From: Microthyrium microscopicum
Lineage: Eukaryota > Ascomycota > Dothideomycetes > Microthyriales > Microthyriaceae
Assembly: GCA_010405405.1 (NCBI GenBank)
Contig: MU004236.1
Coordinates: 186,001 to 250,000 of the forward strand
Direction: 5' to 3'
Length of the DNA stretch: 64,000 nt
Shown here: positions 20,110-31,363 of the stretch, in pieces
Layout of the letters: the number at the start of each line of letters is the position of its first letter
How positions within the stretch are numbered: the stretch's first letter is position 1
The notes under the pieces: generated by a model
Told to the model about the DNA's origin: nothing
The model's database searches: none
What the model saw: the letters and a program-made list of their open reading frames with translations, nothing else
Made by a program: the position numbers and the translations under genes

Positions 20110-21851
20110 TTTGAGTTGGCTTTGGTGGTGGCGTATGGTGGTGGTGTTGATGAAGTGATTTTGCTGGAATTTGATATTTGATACTGATATCGATCTTAGG
20201 AGGGAGGCATGCTGCTTTTATATCCCTCTCGTCTCTCATGACAAACGGTTATATCAGCATTGCCTCACCTCGAAGTCATTCTGTTAGTCAGTGGCAACCA
20301 CGATGGCAGACATGTCTCAATACGGTAGCCACATCGCCTTCACTCAGGCGACACATCGCAGTGGCATATCGTATTCAAGAGTAGTAATATTGCTACACTA
20401 CATCTCGAAATCCGATGGAATGTAACTGTCGTACTTTTTCGTTGACTTTCAGGCCTACCATGTAGTTAGCTCGAGCCAATAGAAACGCTCGCGCATTCAA
20501 TAGAGTTTGTATGTGATGGCGATCAAATCTGATGGCGGTGGAACAGGAGGCGCAGTTTATTTTTAGGTCTGTCAGAACCAGTAAGCATGTACCTGCATGT
20601 CGATCTCCCATATATTTCCGAGGGTTGGCTGTGGTTGTTTAGAGCCGCGTCATTTCGAGAGCTTGTCAAGATCAGTAATCGGTCAAGTGTATGGTAAATG
20701 GGTGATTCGTTGCTTTGTGAGAGAGTTGCTCTTTGGTGTATATATTAAAGTATTTGCAATAGTCGCTTCGTGTCACTACTTTGTTTTCAGGTTCATATCC
20801 AATCAGCCTGAGATATGGAAACACAAATTATGTGAAGTATCAATATCTACTTCGGGCAATTCTCATTGCACCAGTCCCTGTGATCTATTGAACAAGGCTG
20901 TGCATTCTTGACTTGCCTCCAATAATCACAAGAAATACCGGTAAACCTATCTCCTGCAATGTCAGGAGTGGGAACAGTCGTTCCAAGATGGCAAAACCAT
21001 CAAGTCATGATTACAAATCGTTGACGACCGGGCTCCTATTGGAGAACACCTTTTCTTCAGTAATGAGAAGTAAAATGGTAGGCAAGGAGCAGCGGAACAA
21101 ATCCAATGAGATCACTTAACAGCAAGTTAAGGTTAAGAAGTAAGATGACGGGCATTGAACTGACTATTCATTAACGTTATAAATTAAGAACACAATGATT
21201 GGATGTGGATCCATAATAACCACCAAATAGAGACTGACAGCTTCTCCAAACTCCTTGGACTGATCAAGGACATGCGATCGCCCCCTACTTCTCACGCCGG
21301 AGCGTCAGCTTGTTTCCGGACTGCACGACTTGTAGTCTTAGAATCCGAGTGTCAAAGTGGGTTCCGAGCAAAGTTATGTTGCTGGCAGTTGAGATCTAAG
21401 ATTAGCCGGTCCAAGGCATGCAAGGGAGATATTTTTGATGCCCTGTTGCTTGAGGCATGGGCCTATCTTGTAAAGCGAGTGTATAGTTGCTAGGTAGCGG
21501 AACTCGACGAATATAAAAATCCATGTTTACACATATTGCGAACATCCTCCAAAGATTTGAGTATTGCCCTGCATCTTCATTGGCAGGCAACACTTTTCAC
21601 CCGAGTTCGAAGAATGACTTGATTATGTTGTATGTCGGGAACAAAACTTTTGGTAAACACAAAGAGCCAGTAAATAAATCCCTGATGTATTCCAATAGCC
21701 TCGCTGCGCATTATTGATCCGCACTGTCATTTGGGTGATTCATTTCCCATCAAGTTTCTAAAGATTGAGAGACCTTTTTATTTGCGGTGAATGCGAGCAA
21801 ACACAATGGAAACACATTCAGCGAAGTTATTCACAGGCAGACCAATGTGTT
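20110..21851. other. Gene-poor spacer
   Basis: About 1.7 kb between a secreted-protein gene and the end of the transcription factor gene. Open frames up to 104 codons occur without recognisable domains or good splice contexts. No repeat or mobile element found by eye. Confidence 0.45.
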
Positions 21852-24800
21852 TCAGCCTTCCATGCCGTACATTATACCATCTGGCTGGGCGCTGATACCA
21901 TTGCCATTGGTAGGTTGCATGACTGGGCCTGGTTGCCACATAGAATAGAATGAATCGAGGTCGATGTGTTCATCTGCGGCATTGGATCCGTCATCTTGTA
22001 TGCTCATGTTATCGCCAGTATTGAAAGAATCAGCAAACTCCAATAGTGGTGGAAATGCCACGCCATTATTGATGTTATAGTTCATAGAATTGAGCGCCGC
22101 AGCCGGCAGAGGTGTTCTGTTGGGTATAGGTGAGAGTGGATTATTAGGTCCTGATGGCGCAAGTGGCTCCAGTGGTGTCGGTGTCGATGAGGTAGACTTT
22201 CCAACAGGACGATAGTTTGGCGGAATCGATGCGGTGGTAGTGTAATTCGTTGTGGCAGCTTGGGAGAAAGGACTGGATGGTTGTTGAAATGGAGTGTGAA
22301 AGGGTGTCCCTGTTCCTGGGCCATATGGACCTGGTGCTCCGAAAGTCTGCGCCGATGGCAGTGGAGTAATATCTCCATTAGAAGCCCCAGAAGGCATCAT
22401 AGGTGGCAATTGATTGTCATCATCTTGCTTCCCTCTGAAAATGTCTACTGCATCGCTCAGAGTTTTCATGATGTAAACAAGTCGATCTGCTTGTTCGTCT
22501 CCATCGTGATCCCTATTCCCGCAATAGTCCATTATTTCAAAGGCATCGCGAATACATTTTGCGGCCGCTCCGTGCTTGTGGAGTTTGCAAAAGTCATTGG
22601 ACAAAAGGATGAACGCGGCAGATGACAGGAAATACACAACGAGGGGATTGCGCCTTGGAAGTATCTTTGCGTCATACGCTCCACGGACTATAGCCACTGT
22701 ATGAGTTGCAGCACTAACGCAGGCCTCGCTGTAAGCCATCATATTGTTGAATCCCCTTCTTTTTGCTGGCAAAGGTTGACCGGCCACCGTAGTCAGTCTT
22801 GACAATTCATGGTTGAGTACATATAGGAAGAAGGGTCGCGTCAATAGAATGACGGAATGTGTCAGAAACAGGTTGACATGCATAGTTGCAGTGGCGTTGG
22901 GTGATTTGGGGTAGTGAGGATCCTGCCAGCGCAAGCTAAGCGGCATTCTAGTGTCCAATTGTCTTAGCAATGAAGCGATATCCTGAGCAATAGCCGTAGA
23001 AACTCTCTTTTGTTGGTATGTTTTCTTGAGCACAATCCCAATGGCAGAGCACACTCTACTTGCCACATCTATGGGATCAACGGCAGGGATGAAGTTGGGA
23101 CTGGGGACTTGCTCATCACTTATTCCACTAGAGATGGATGCGCGTGGAGATGCGTGGCCATAAATCTCGTCCTCAAATATTGCGGTCGGCCTGCCCATAG
23201 ATAGTGAAAGAAACCTGTCCATGTTGAACAACGATTTCCAACAATTTCGTCTGAGCAATTGATCCGGATGATCAAATATTCTCAAGCACTCTTCACGATG
23301 AAGTCCTAATGCATAGGCAGAGCGAATGGCCATTCCCAAGAGCACAAACGCTGTATTTCTCTTGCCTTTAGTCATCATGAAGATAGTCATGAGAAGCAAT
23401 GCTTGACAAGACCAAAAGTCGGCATCTTCAAGTCCGGTTTGAGGATCGCACTGCGACTTGGCGTTGATGTAAAATATCTCACCACGATCAGGATTGGAAT
23501 TTTTTAGTCCCTCGATGACTTCGGCTTCCTCAGATCCTGGCTCGGGTGTGGCCAACATGAAGCCGATGGCAAAGACGAGATTGATCAGGCATAGGTTCTC
23601 CGATTCTGCGGCCAAAGGATCCGAATATGTCCGCTCCAAGAGATTGTAAAACTGTTCCTGATCAAAGACTGTGACCATTCCAGCAGTGTGGAGGAAAAAG
23701 TACCGAGTCAGTAACTTGGCAGTGCTTTGAGTGGGAAACATGTTGTTAAGTGGTGTTTTCCCAATCACAGTGAGTTGTGGTTCAGTTATCATGTGTCGTC
23801 TAGGGTCGGACACAAAATCGCAGCCAGGGACGAGTGGTTCGATTGAGTTTCTTAGCAAGCCAATAAACGCTAGAGTAGCAGAATCTCCGATGTACACTAA
23901 TTCCATCTTAGCTTGGACACCCAGAGCCAAGGAGAAACTTACAAAGTCGGTTGTTGCTGTCTTCAAGCATACGAGATTGGCTATAGACCAAGGCCTCACC
24001 TATATCAAATTAGTTAAAAGTCAATGAGCGAAAATTGTGCAAGACGATGCGAGCTATTTGTTGTTCTAGTTGAATACCAATAAGCAACGCATTGCCATAA
24101 TAGCATGCTCTTTTGAGATAGGTGATATTATGCGTTCATGATGTATCTGGATGGGAAAGCTTTACCTTCTTGACCACTCAAGTTGCTAACTATTGAAAGA
24201 AATGATTTGGTGCGATCCTCGTTGCTAGCCCGAAATTGAGAAAACTGTTGTAGAGATCGTGCGGCTCGTGTCATGCTTTCGTCTGCAGTAGCAGTACCTG
24301 CAGCCGTAGCTGTGGGCGGAGGTGGTCCAACAGGTGCCGGGATCGCGAAGGAATTCGAATGTGAGGTTGGCATGTTATTTAAAACTGCTGCTATGGATGA
24401 ATTGTAGGGAGCCGGCGCCATTGCTCCTATATGAGGAGGTGACATCTGCGCCCTCGGCGGCTGATTAGCAGCGGATTCGAGATGACGCTGCTCAATCCGC
24501 TGCTTTTTCCGCGCCATTTTCTCAGCTGCTGTAGCATGATGATTGCTCGATGTGATGTAATCACAATAGAAGCTACGCTTCTCGCATGTCTCGCATGGTT
24601 TTTTGCCGTTGCACTGTTTGGATCGTTAGTAAGTATCCCCGAAAAGGGGGCGGGGAAATCGGGACCAGGCTGGGTCATGATGATATATCAAGTTCCCATC
24701 CGTCCACGAGAATGACTGCCATCGCACTTTGAATCGGGAAGTTTACAATTACACCCATCGCATCCTGTCAATGACCAGAAAAGTTCTTGACAAATGGGAC

Positions 24801-24976
24801 GGGTATTGAGCACTCGATACAAAGCTCTGTCAATGGCACACATCATACAGAATAAAACCATTCCTTCTCCCATCAATTGAAGCATGTTGACGTACCTTTT
24901 GTTTCCGTTTCTTGCAGCTATCGCAGGCCTGAGCTATCCTCTGTCGCAGATCTGGGGCGACCTTCTGTCGGGTCAT
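21852..24976 (-). CDS. Zn(II)2Cys6 fungal transcription factor
   Basis: Four exons, 24976-24896, 24613-24166, 23999-23943 and 23896-21852, give 876 residues. The zinc cluster is split by the first intron: exon 1 ends ACDSCKKRKQK and exon 2 begins CNGKKPCETCEKRSFYC, together CX2CX6CX5CX2CX6C. A Lys/Arg/Gln-rich linker follows. Exon 3 (RMLEDSNNRL) joins exon 4 as LLYIGDSATLAFIGLLR, a stretch conserved in this class; the fungal-specific transcription factor domain then spans about residues 250-620 (DADFWSCQALLLMTIFM, AYALGLHREECLRIF, GRPTAIFEDEI). The last ~200 residues are Pro/Ser/Thr/Asn-rich. Intron 1 is long (282 nt) with a perfect TACTAAC branch; introns 2 and 3 are 166 and 46 nt. Target pathway unknown, since neighbouring genes do not form a clear cluster. 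Confidence 0.92.
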
Positions 24977-26186
24977 GTTATTTTGTGAAGCTATCAATAC
25001 AAGATGGAGCAGCTTCCGTATTTCTCAAGGTTCTGGGTGATTATCGCCACCGAAGGCTCTTTCCGAGGGCAGGTCAGAAGCTTGACCACATGGAATAGAC
25101 GCTTGGAACCAAAGGAAATGAATTGGTAGCTAAGCGTATATGTGGTACTGGTAGTAATAATGTCAATACTGCGGCTGACAGCGTACCGCGAAGTTTCAAG
25201 ATGGTGTTGATGGAGGGCAAACAGCGCAAGCGAGTAGAAACCAGATCCCGGAAAGCGCTACTGCAGGAAGCGATGTGATTGGATAGCAATTGCCAAGCTG
25301 GGGAAGGATCAATGGGGAGTTGAAAGGCACAAAAGACGAGATGAAGTTGACAGTAGCCGCAGTACTGTATGCAATGGTACAGCTGTATCTGTACTAAGAG
25401 ATGAGTACAAGTCAATGTAGAGCTGCCGCTTTGACATTCAATGGGCAAGCTGGTTGGGCGTTCCGAGTAGCATCTGGATGTGGGCGAGGCCGCAAAAGCT
25501 GGGAGTCGGATGTGGGCTGACACGGCGCGCGCTGATGCTCGTGGATTGCCGGGAGAGGTCTTGATAAGTGCTCAGTTATGGAACCAAAACAGCAATAGAG
25601 AAGCAATATGATAGAGCGCAAAATCAGGAGGCTGAGAGGGCGGAATGATGAGAGATGAGTCGGATGATGGATGATAGAGTAGAGTAGAGCAGAGCAGAGC
25701 AGAACAAAAGACGATTGAAGCACAACAACGGGAGCGGATGGGGGATGGGATGATGGGATGATGGGGGGAAAGCGCGGATGATGGATGGATAACGGGTTGG
25801 GATTGCACATGCAGCAGCAGCAGCACACAGCGGAGCTCAGCCCTGTTGCCTGCCTCCTCTAAGCTCTTAATAATTCCTCGAATCCTACTCCATACCTCCA
25901 AACCTTCTCACATCAATCTGCGCCAATTCCGCTTGATTTCCCTGCTATTCAAGTACATATCATCCCGATGGGACATTGAATAACACCACCGAAAGACGAA
26001 TGAGGTCCTTTACGGAGTTGAGATTGATTTCGCCCAATTTTCAAGCACATCGGTGCAGTTTAGCTGTGGCTCAGAATAGCAATAGCTCTCCTTCACGACA
26101 GTACCTACCGCACAGAACCCCTACCAAAGGCTAGTAAAATTCGTTGAGTCTTTTATCGGATGCATCCACAAGTAAGTCTTTAACTA
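24977..26186. other. Upstream region of the transcription factor gene
   Basis: About 1.2 kb up to the transposon edge. It holds simple purine repeats and long open frames that translate as His/Pro/Ser/Cys-rich low-complexity sequence; I read it as promoter and 5' leader. Confidence 0.5.
25674..25795. repeat. GA/GAT-rich simple repeat
   Basis: Purine-rich microsatellite-like tract: repeats of AGAGT/AGAGC at 25674-25704 and of GATGG/GATGGGAT at about 25736-25795. Lies 0.7-0.8 kb upstream of the transcription factor start. Confidence 0.7.
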
Positions 26187-26254
26187 TCTCTGCTGCGCGT
26201 TCTGTGCTACACAGGGCAAAAATCTGGCCTATTGATTTAGCTACAGATCTAGGA
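26187..26254 (+). repeat. Left terminal inverted repeat
   Basis: Begins TCTCTGCTGCGCGTTC directly after a TA. Pairs with the right repeat over 68 bases with three differences, all transitions (G/A, G/A, T/C). Confidence 0.9.
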
Positions 26255-28269
26255 ATCTGATTGGATCGCATAATAGGATTGAGGAGTGCGTTAGTATGTA
26301 GATTTATATGTAATTAGACTATTAGTAGCTATAAAGTAATACTAGTTTTATAGTGCTTCCTAGTGATCTAAAGATAGGCTAAAATATATAGATTTTAGAG
26401 TAGGAATTCCTTGCTAAGGATATATTATAATTAATTAATCTTTATACCGTTCGAAAGCTTAAAAGAGCTAGATTCTTATTAAATTATTAGCAAATAGCCT
26501 TATCGTCATTATTCTTAATAATTATGTTAAGTAAATGCCCTATATTAGTAGATTTAGATCCTATCGCTACTTAATGCTCTACTCGTAGAAAGAAGATTAA
26601 TAAATTAATACCTAAGACGCTAGTAGATATACCTACTTAGATTATAGGTAAAATAAGCTAAAATAACGCTCTAGTTCTAGGAATAGCTCTTATAGTATCT
26701 TAAGATATTTATACCTTTTAGACACTCGCTAGAAGTCTAATATAGAGCTAAAATTAAAGCTCTTTAATAGTAATTCCTAGCTCTTTAATTAGCCATATAG
26801 AAGAGATAGATAATAGGGCAAACGCTAGCTAGAGATCTTAATAGCCTAGATTTAACGAGTTAACTATATCTTAAGTTCTAGAGCTACTATTATAACTAGA
26901 AGGTAGTTTAATTACGCTAATTTAAATTAATAGTAAGCTAATACTAATTATCTCTACTAAGATTAGTAAATATAATATTAAAAAGGGAGGGAATAAGCCT
27001 TAACTAAATAAGATAACTATAGAAGTATTTATAATACTTTCTAATAGTTAGAAAGAAGCTCTAAAGTAGAAGAATTAGCGTGCTAAAGAATAATATTATT
27101 CTCTAGGCTTAATAACGTCTATATAGACATATTTTTAACTTCCTATTAAAGAAATAGGCAAGAATCTATTTATGCTATTCTTTTTTAAGGAGGATAGACT
27201 AGATATTAAATAGGAACTAGTAAAGGTTAAGAAACGCTTCTTTAATTATTTTAAAATAGGTACTATACTACCTAAGCTAGTTATACCTAAATAGAAGATA
27301 ATGTAGATAGTAAATAAAGCTAATAATACCTTTAAAGAGTTTAGGATGCTAAAAGAACTAGAGGCTTAAAATAATTCCTAAAAAGATGCTAATAATACTA
27401 AAATTAATATTATTATTACTAAGAATTAACTCTATAATAATGCTAATACCTATAGTATATTATTTAGTACTTATAGTTACTATGAATTACTTTACTCTAT
27501 AGTAAAGCTTAAGGGATATTGCTACGTTATTAGAAGTACTAACTAGTACCTAGTTATTAATTTAGGAACCTTCTACTGTTAGGCTAATATCGTTAGTCCT
27601 ATAAAGCCTTAAGAAAGCTTTAATAAACGCCCTCTAGATAAGATTTTAATAAAGATCTTTGTTCTTAGTACTAGTAAATAGTTTAATAAGAATTCCTATT
27701 CTAGGAGTAAGCATAGTAGTAAAGATAAGAATAATTTAGAGTACTTTAATAGTAATAATCTATATTTTAGCTTTATGCTAGTAGATATTTAGGCCATAGT
27801 AGTTATAGGCATAGAGGAGCTAGTAGTTAATACTATAACCCTAAATATTAATATTCTACGTACTAGTAGTCTATTACTACGTACGCTATTAGATTTAATT
27901 ATTTTTAATCTTAATAAAGAGTTAAAGATGTTTAAGGAGTAGTTATCTTATTATATAGGCATTAAGACGTCTTAGTTTAAATAGGTAAAGTTAATTCTAA
28001 GTGTTTGTTAAAGTAAGTGTATAAGAATTAGTTAAGTAGTAGTAGAAAAAAATGTTAGGGTCTTTACTATTGTTAACTCTAATATTAAGAAGAACGCTAT
28101 AAGCTATTTTATTGTTTAAGTTAAGGAATAGTATAATTAGGCTTAAAAGGAAGCTAAATAACTTATAGAAGAGAGTTAGATAGAATAAGATAGTTATAAG
28201 CTATTGCTAAATATTAAATTTACTATGTCTAAAGTGCTTTATTACTTACTAGTTAGTATTGAGTTCCTT

Positions 28270-29250
28270 TAATCCTAACTTAAGATATTCTTTAAAGAGC
28301 TAACTTTCCTATCTTTTTTCTTAATAAAGCCTATTATTTAATTAAAGCTACTTTTTTAAATTACTAAATAATTGCTTAATAGGATTGAAATTAGGGCTAT
28401 AGGGAGGTAAGAATACTAGTTATATACTAAAATAATTAAAAAGAGCCCTTAGATCTTTAGCTTAGTAAAAGCGCGCGTTATCTATTATAATGACTAAATT
28501 CCTAGGCGTAGGGAAGAGAGAATACTTTAGAATTAGATTATATTTATACTAGTAGGTAAATCCCTTATTGTTAGTATTGTATTAATATAGATCTACTGCT
28601 AAAATTCCTTATGTAGTATATGCTAGTAGTATATTCTATTTCTTAGAGCTTTAAAGTAGTAAGAATATAGCGCATTCTATATTTTTTAGGCTCTATCCTA
28701 TCCTATAGGCTAAATAGCTAGTTCCTGCGCTGTATTTATCTATATAAATAATTTAATCTAGATAATAATTATTTATTTCGTTATAGAATTCTTATTAGAG
28801 GTGTAAAGATTGTTAAATAGCTATATTATAGCACTATTTTAGTATAAATACGATAAGAATTAATTAAATAAAGCTATAGTAACGACTTACCCTCTTTTTG
28901 GTCTATTTTATATACTTTAGCGCTTAGTATACTATATTATGGCTTACTTTAACGTTAAAGACATTCATTAGGTATTCTACTATCTTGAATTAAGTAGAAT
29001 TAGGCTTTAATATTAGATATTCTACTAATATGATTATTTTTAAAGAATTAATTAAGGGTCGTCATTAAATAACTCTAATAGTGTTAAAGGAATTAGTTAT
29101 TTTAAGCTTTCTATGCTAATAACTAATAATCTTCTAAGAATATTCTAGGGCGCTAGTAATCTTGCGATAAGAGTACTCTATAAGAATTATATCTTATACC
29201 TAATAGCGTTTAAATTTATTAAGGTGCCTACCTAAATTTATTATAGGAAG
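28270..29250 (-). pseudogene. Remnant DDE (IS630/Tc1) transposase
   Basis: Read on the minus strand, pieces align by eye with fungal DDE_3 transposases in the right order: GILAVDLY, PRNLVIIIDNARFY (second catalytic Asp), KDLRALFNYF, LPPYSPNFNPIKQ (the third acid position region) and FSNLKK. Many TAG/TAA stops stand where TGG or CAG/CAA codons would be, the typical RIP outcome. The boundaries are approximate. The N-terminal helix-turn-helix part is not recognisable. Confidence 0.8.
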
Positions 29251-29432
29251 AGATGCTATAATAAGATTAGTTAAAACGAGTAAGATTTAAGGATTTGAAT
29301 AATACTAAGAATGTTATAAAGTTAGATATTAAGATATATTATTTATAATAATATATAGAATTGCTAAGTACGCTATTATATAAATTTGTACTGTAGCATA
29401 CTCCTCTAGTCTAGGGTCTCCCCTAATTAGGA

Positions 29433-29500
29433 TCCTAGATCTGTAGCTGAATCAATAGGCCAGATTTTTGCCCTGTGTAGCATAGAACGCGCAGTAGAGA
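29433..29500 (-). repeat. Right terminal inverted repeat
   Basis: Reverse complement begins TCTCTACTGCGCGTTC and ends next to a TA on the right flank. Partner of 26187-26254. Confidence 0.9.
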
Positions 29501-30107
29501 TACTAGTAACCTGCAGAGATGAGAGTCTTTATGGAGGTAGTTGTCGAAGATCGCAATGAAGTGCTCCCAAGTGCTCCCTTAAATGCATCATTCTGGCTTG
29601 TACATTAGAGTACAACAGGTATCTCTTTACGATATTCAACCATCTATTCTACACTACTTTGAGACAATGTTGCAATAAATGTTGATGAACGGATTACAGC
29701 AAACTCAGAGCATACTACGATACGGTCTTTGAAGCAGGCGATGGCACTACGATGGCACTATACGACCTCTGCACATGTCAAGCTATTTCCCCGCTTATGG
29801 AACCAATCCATCACATATTTGAGCCCCATCGGGCTGAAGTATGATTCAGAACTACATCATACATGGACTTATGGAGAGCATCAGCGGATCGCCAACATGC
29901 CTTTCACTGCTAAAACAAGACACACTACTCACCCTACACCTTTTCGCTGGTATCTGCGCTCAAATTTTGCTGAGCTATTGCTTCAAGACAACATGCTACC
30001 ACGATCTCGCTCTTTTGAAAGAGATCATGTTCGAGTTGTTCGATGTTGACTGGGCAAAAGCGACAACACCCATCATGGTCCCAAGAGAGAAGACAGCAGC
30101 AGCACGA

Positions 30108-30255
30108 TGTTGCCGTTCGATGAAACAGACAGAGGAAAGCTGGTTTTGATAACGTTGTTATTGGTAAAAGATGTTGCAGAAACTATGGTGTTTCTGCAAA
30201 CGCTGAGATGCTAAATACCCCTCTGCTGACATAATCCTGAGTTCCTGCCATCAAC
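30108..30255 (+). repeat. 148-bp direct repeat, copy 1
   Basis: Begins TGTTGCCGTTCGATG and ends CCTGCCATCAAC. Identical by eye to 30803-30950, offset 695 bp. It begins TG but I find no clear target duplication outside the pair. Confidence 0.92.
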
Positions 30256-30271
30256 CATCCCAAAAACAACC

Positions 30272-30296
30272 AAGATCAAGATGGAATCTTGATCTT
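30272..30296. repeat. Perfect hairpin palindrome
   Basis: AAGATCAAGAT, a 3-base loop GGA, then ATCTTGATCTT: an 11-bp perfect stem, 16 bp after the end of repeat copy 1. Confidence 0.85.
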
Positions 30297-30802
30297 CATA
30301 GTAAGAAAGGTCGTTGTCGTCCGTCAGTTAAAGCACATTCAAATCCGTATCTCTTCGTTGTCTCAAATCCACAGATCTACAAGTTCTCTCTTATGCCTTT
30401 TCACATACAAAATACCAAGGCCATGTTCGTCCTTCGTTGTCAATCCCAGTCGTTCAAAATCTCTCTCATCTTGTTCTGCCGCGGCACGCCTAAACTCATG
30501 TCGTCCGTCGGTTCAGCAACATCTCAAATCGTCTCTCAGGAACTAGCTGTTGTGGGCTTAAAGCCCCATCTCGTCCGGTGTTTGTATGTGTTCTAGGTGA
30601 GGAAGTTGGTTCTCGTTGGGAAAAGCTGGTTAGGCTGCCCGGAATGTAAAGGAATATTTTCGTCGTTAATGGCTTTTGATGGTAATCGATGATAGAACTT
30701 GATAGTGAGGGATGCCCTTCGTTGACGTAGAGTCGGTTGAGGCCATGGCTATTTAGAATATGTAAACCCAATCTTATCTGTGTCACGGCAAGACCCCTAG
30801 AT

Positions 30803-30950
30803 TGTTGCCGTTCGATGAAACAGACAGAGGAAAGCTGGTTTTGATAACGTTGTTATTGGTAAAAGATGTTGCAGAAACTATGGTGTTTCTGCAAACGCTG
30901 AGATGCTAAATACCCCTCTGCTGACATAATCCTGAGTTCCTGCCATCAAC
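30803..30950 (+). repeat. 148-bp direct repeat, copy 2
   Basis: Identical partner of 30108-30255; the two enclose 547 bp of unique sequence. Confidence 0.92.
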
Positions 30951-31363
30951 GAGAACCGGTCTGTATGATGCACGATACCAACTCGAACACACCGGATTAT
31001 CAATCCTAAATCCTTTGATTTCTAGCGCTCTTCTAGAGTACCACCTTCTTCCATCACCTACACAATCTCAACTACGACCTCTAGCGTCATCTCCAAAATA
31101 ACAGAATCAAATGCAGCACAGGTACTGAGTCCACTGAATGTGCCCACAACCATACTCCGCTCATGATATTCCACACTCGTCAAAAAAGCCGTCCAAGCCG
31201 TGTCTGCCACACCACATAACGAGCGCCTGCAAAAATGCATGTACAAAAGGAACCATCTCATTCTTTTCCAGCCAAAGGCTGACTTTCATCACCAAGAAAC
31301 AACAGCTGCAAGTACGCCATGAACCAAAAATGCTGAATATGAATGCATAGTAATATGAAGACA

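Larger units (their letters stand above)
26187..29500 (-). mobile_element. RIP-degraded Tc1/mariner-type DNA transposon (3.3 kb)
   Basis: Bounded by about 68-bp terminal inverted repeats (26187-26254 and 29433-29500) and flanked on both sides by TA, the target duplication of the Tc1/mariner group. The interior is strikingly AT-rich and full of TA dinucleotides, unlike the flanks, as expected after RIP (C-to-T changes in repeated DNA). The minus strand of the right half keeps recognisable fragments of an IS630-type DDE transposase, including IIDNARFY and LPPYSPNFNPI. The reading frame is broken many times, so the element cannot move by itself. The left 1.9 kb has no assignable coding content and makes the element longer than the usual 1.3-2.2 kb. 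It inserted between the transcription factor promoter and gene-poor DNA. Confidence 0.88.
29501..31363. other. Gene-poor region with direct repeats
   Basis: No well-supported gene. A 102-codon frame starts at 29841 (with LHLFAGICAQILLSYCF) and runs into the first copy of the direct repeat; I see no domain in it. The segment 30950-31363 may hold the 3' flank of the leftward Whi5-like gene. Confidence 0.45.

Noticed and set aside
23943-23999. Unspliced reading VRPWSIANLVCLKTATTDF at the start of the large transcription factor exon
   Set aside because: The other frame reads EALVYSQSRMLEDSNNRL, which fits the family and joins by a 46-nt intron to LLYIGDSATL.
24688-24885. 65-codon Cys-containing frame within the first intron of the transcription factor gene as a separate gene
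   Set aside because: Lies wholly inside a well-defined intron, on the same strand, with no signal peptide; kept only as a finding.
25412-25901. Leftward frames of 109-138 codons upstream of the transcription factor, starting with a Cys run
   Set aside because: Low-complexity His/Pro/Ser/Leu translation of purine microsatellite DNA, with two frames open together; typical of simple-sequence DNA.
29841-30149. 102-codon frame with a hydrophobic stretch
   Set aside because: No domain, and its end is formed by the direct repeat; not enough to call a gene.
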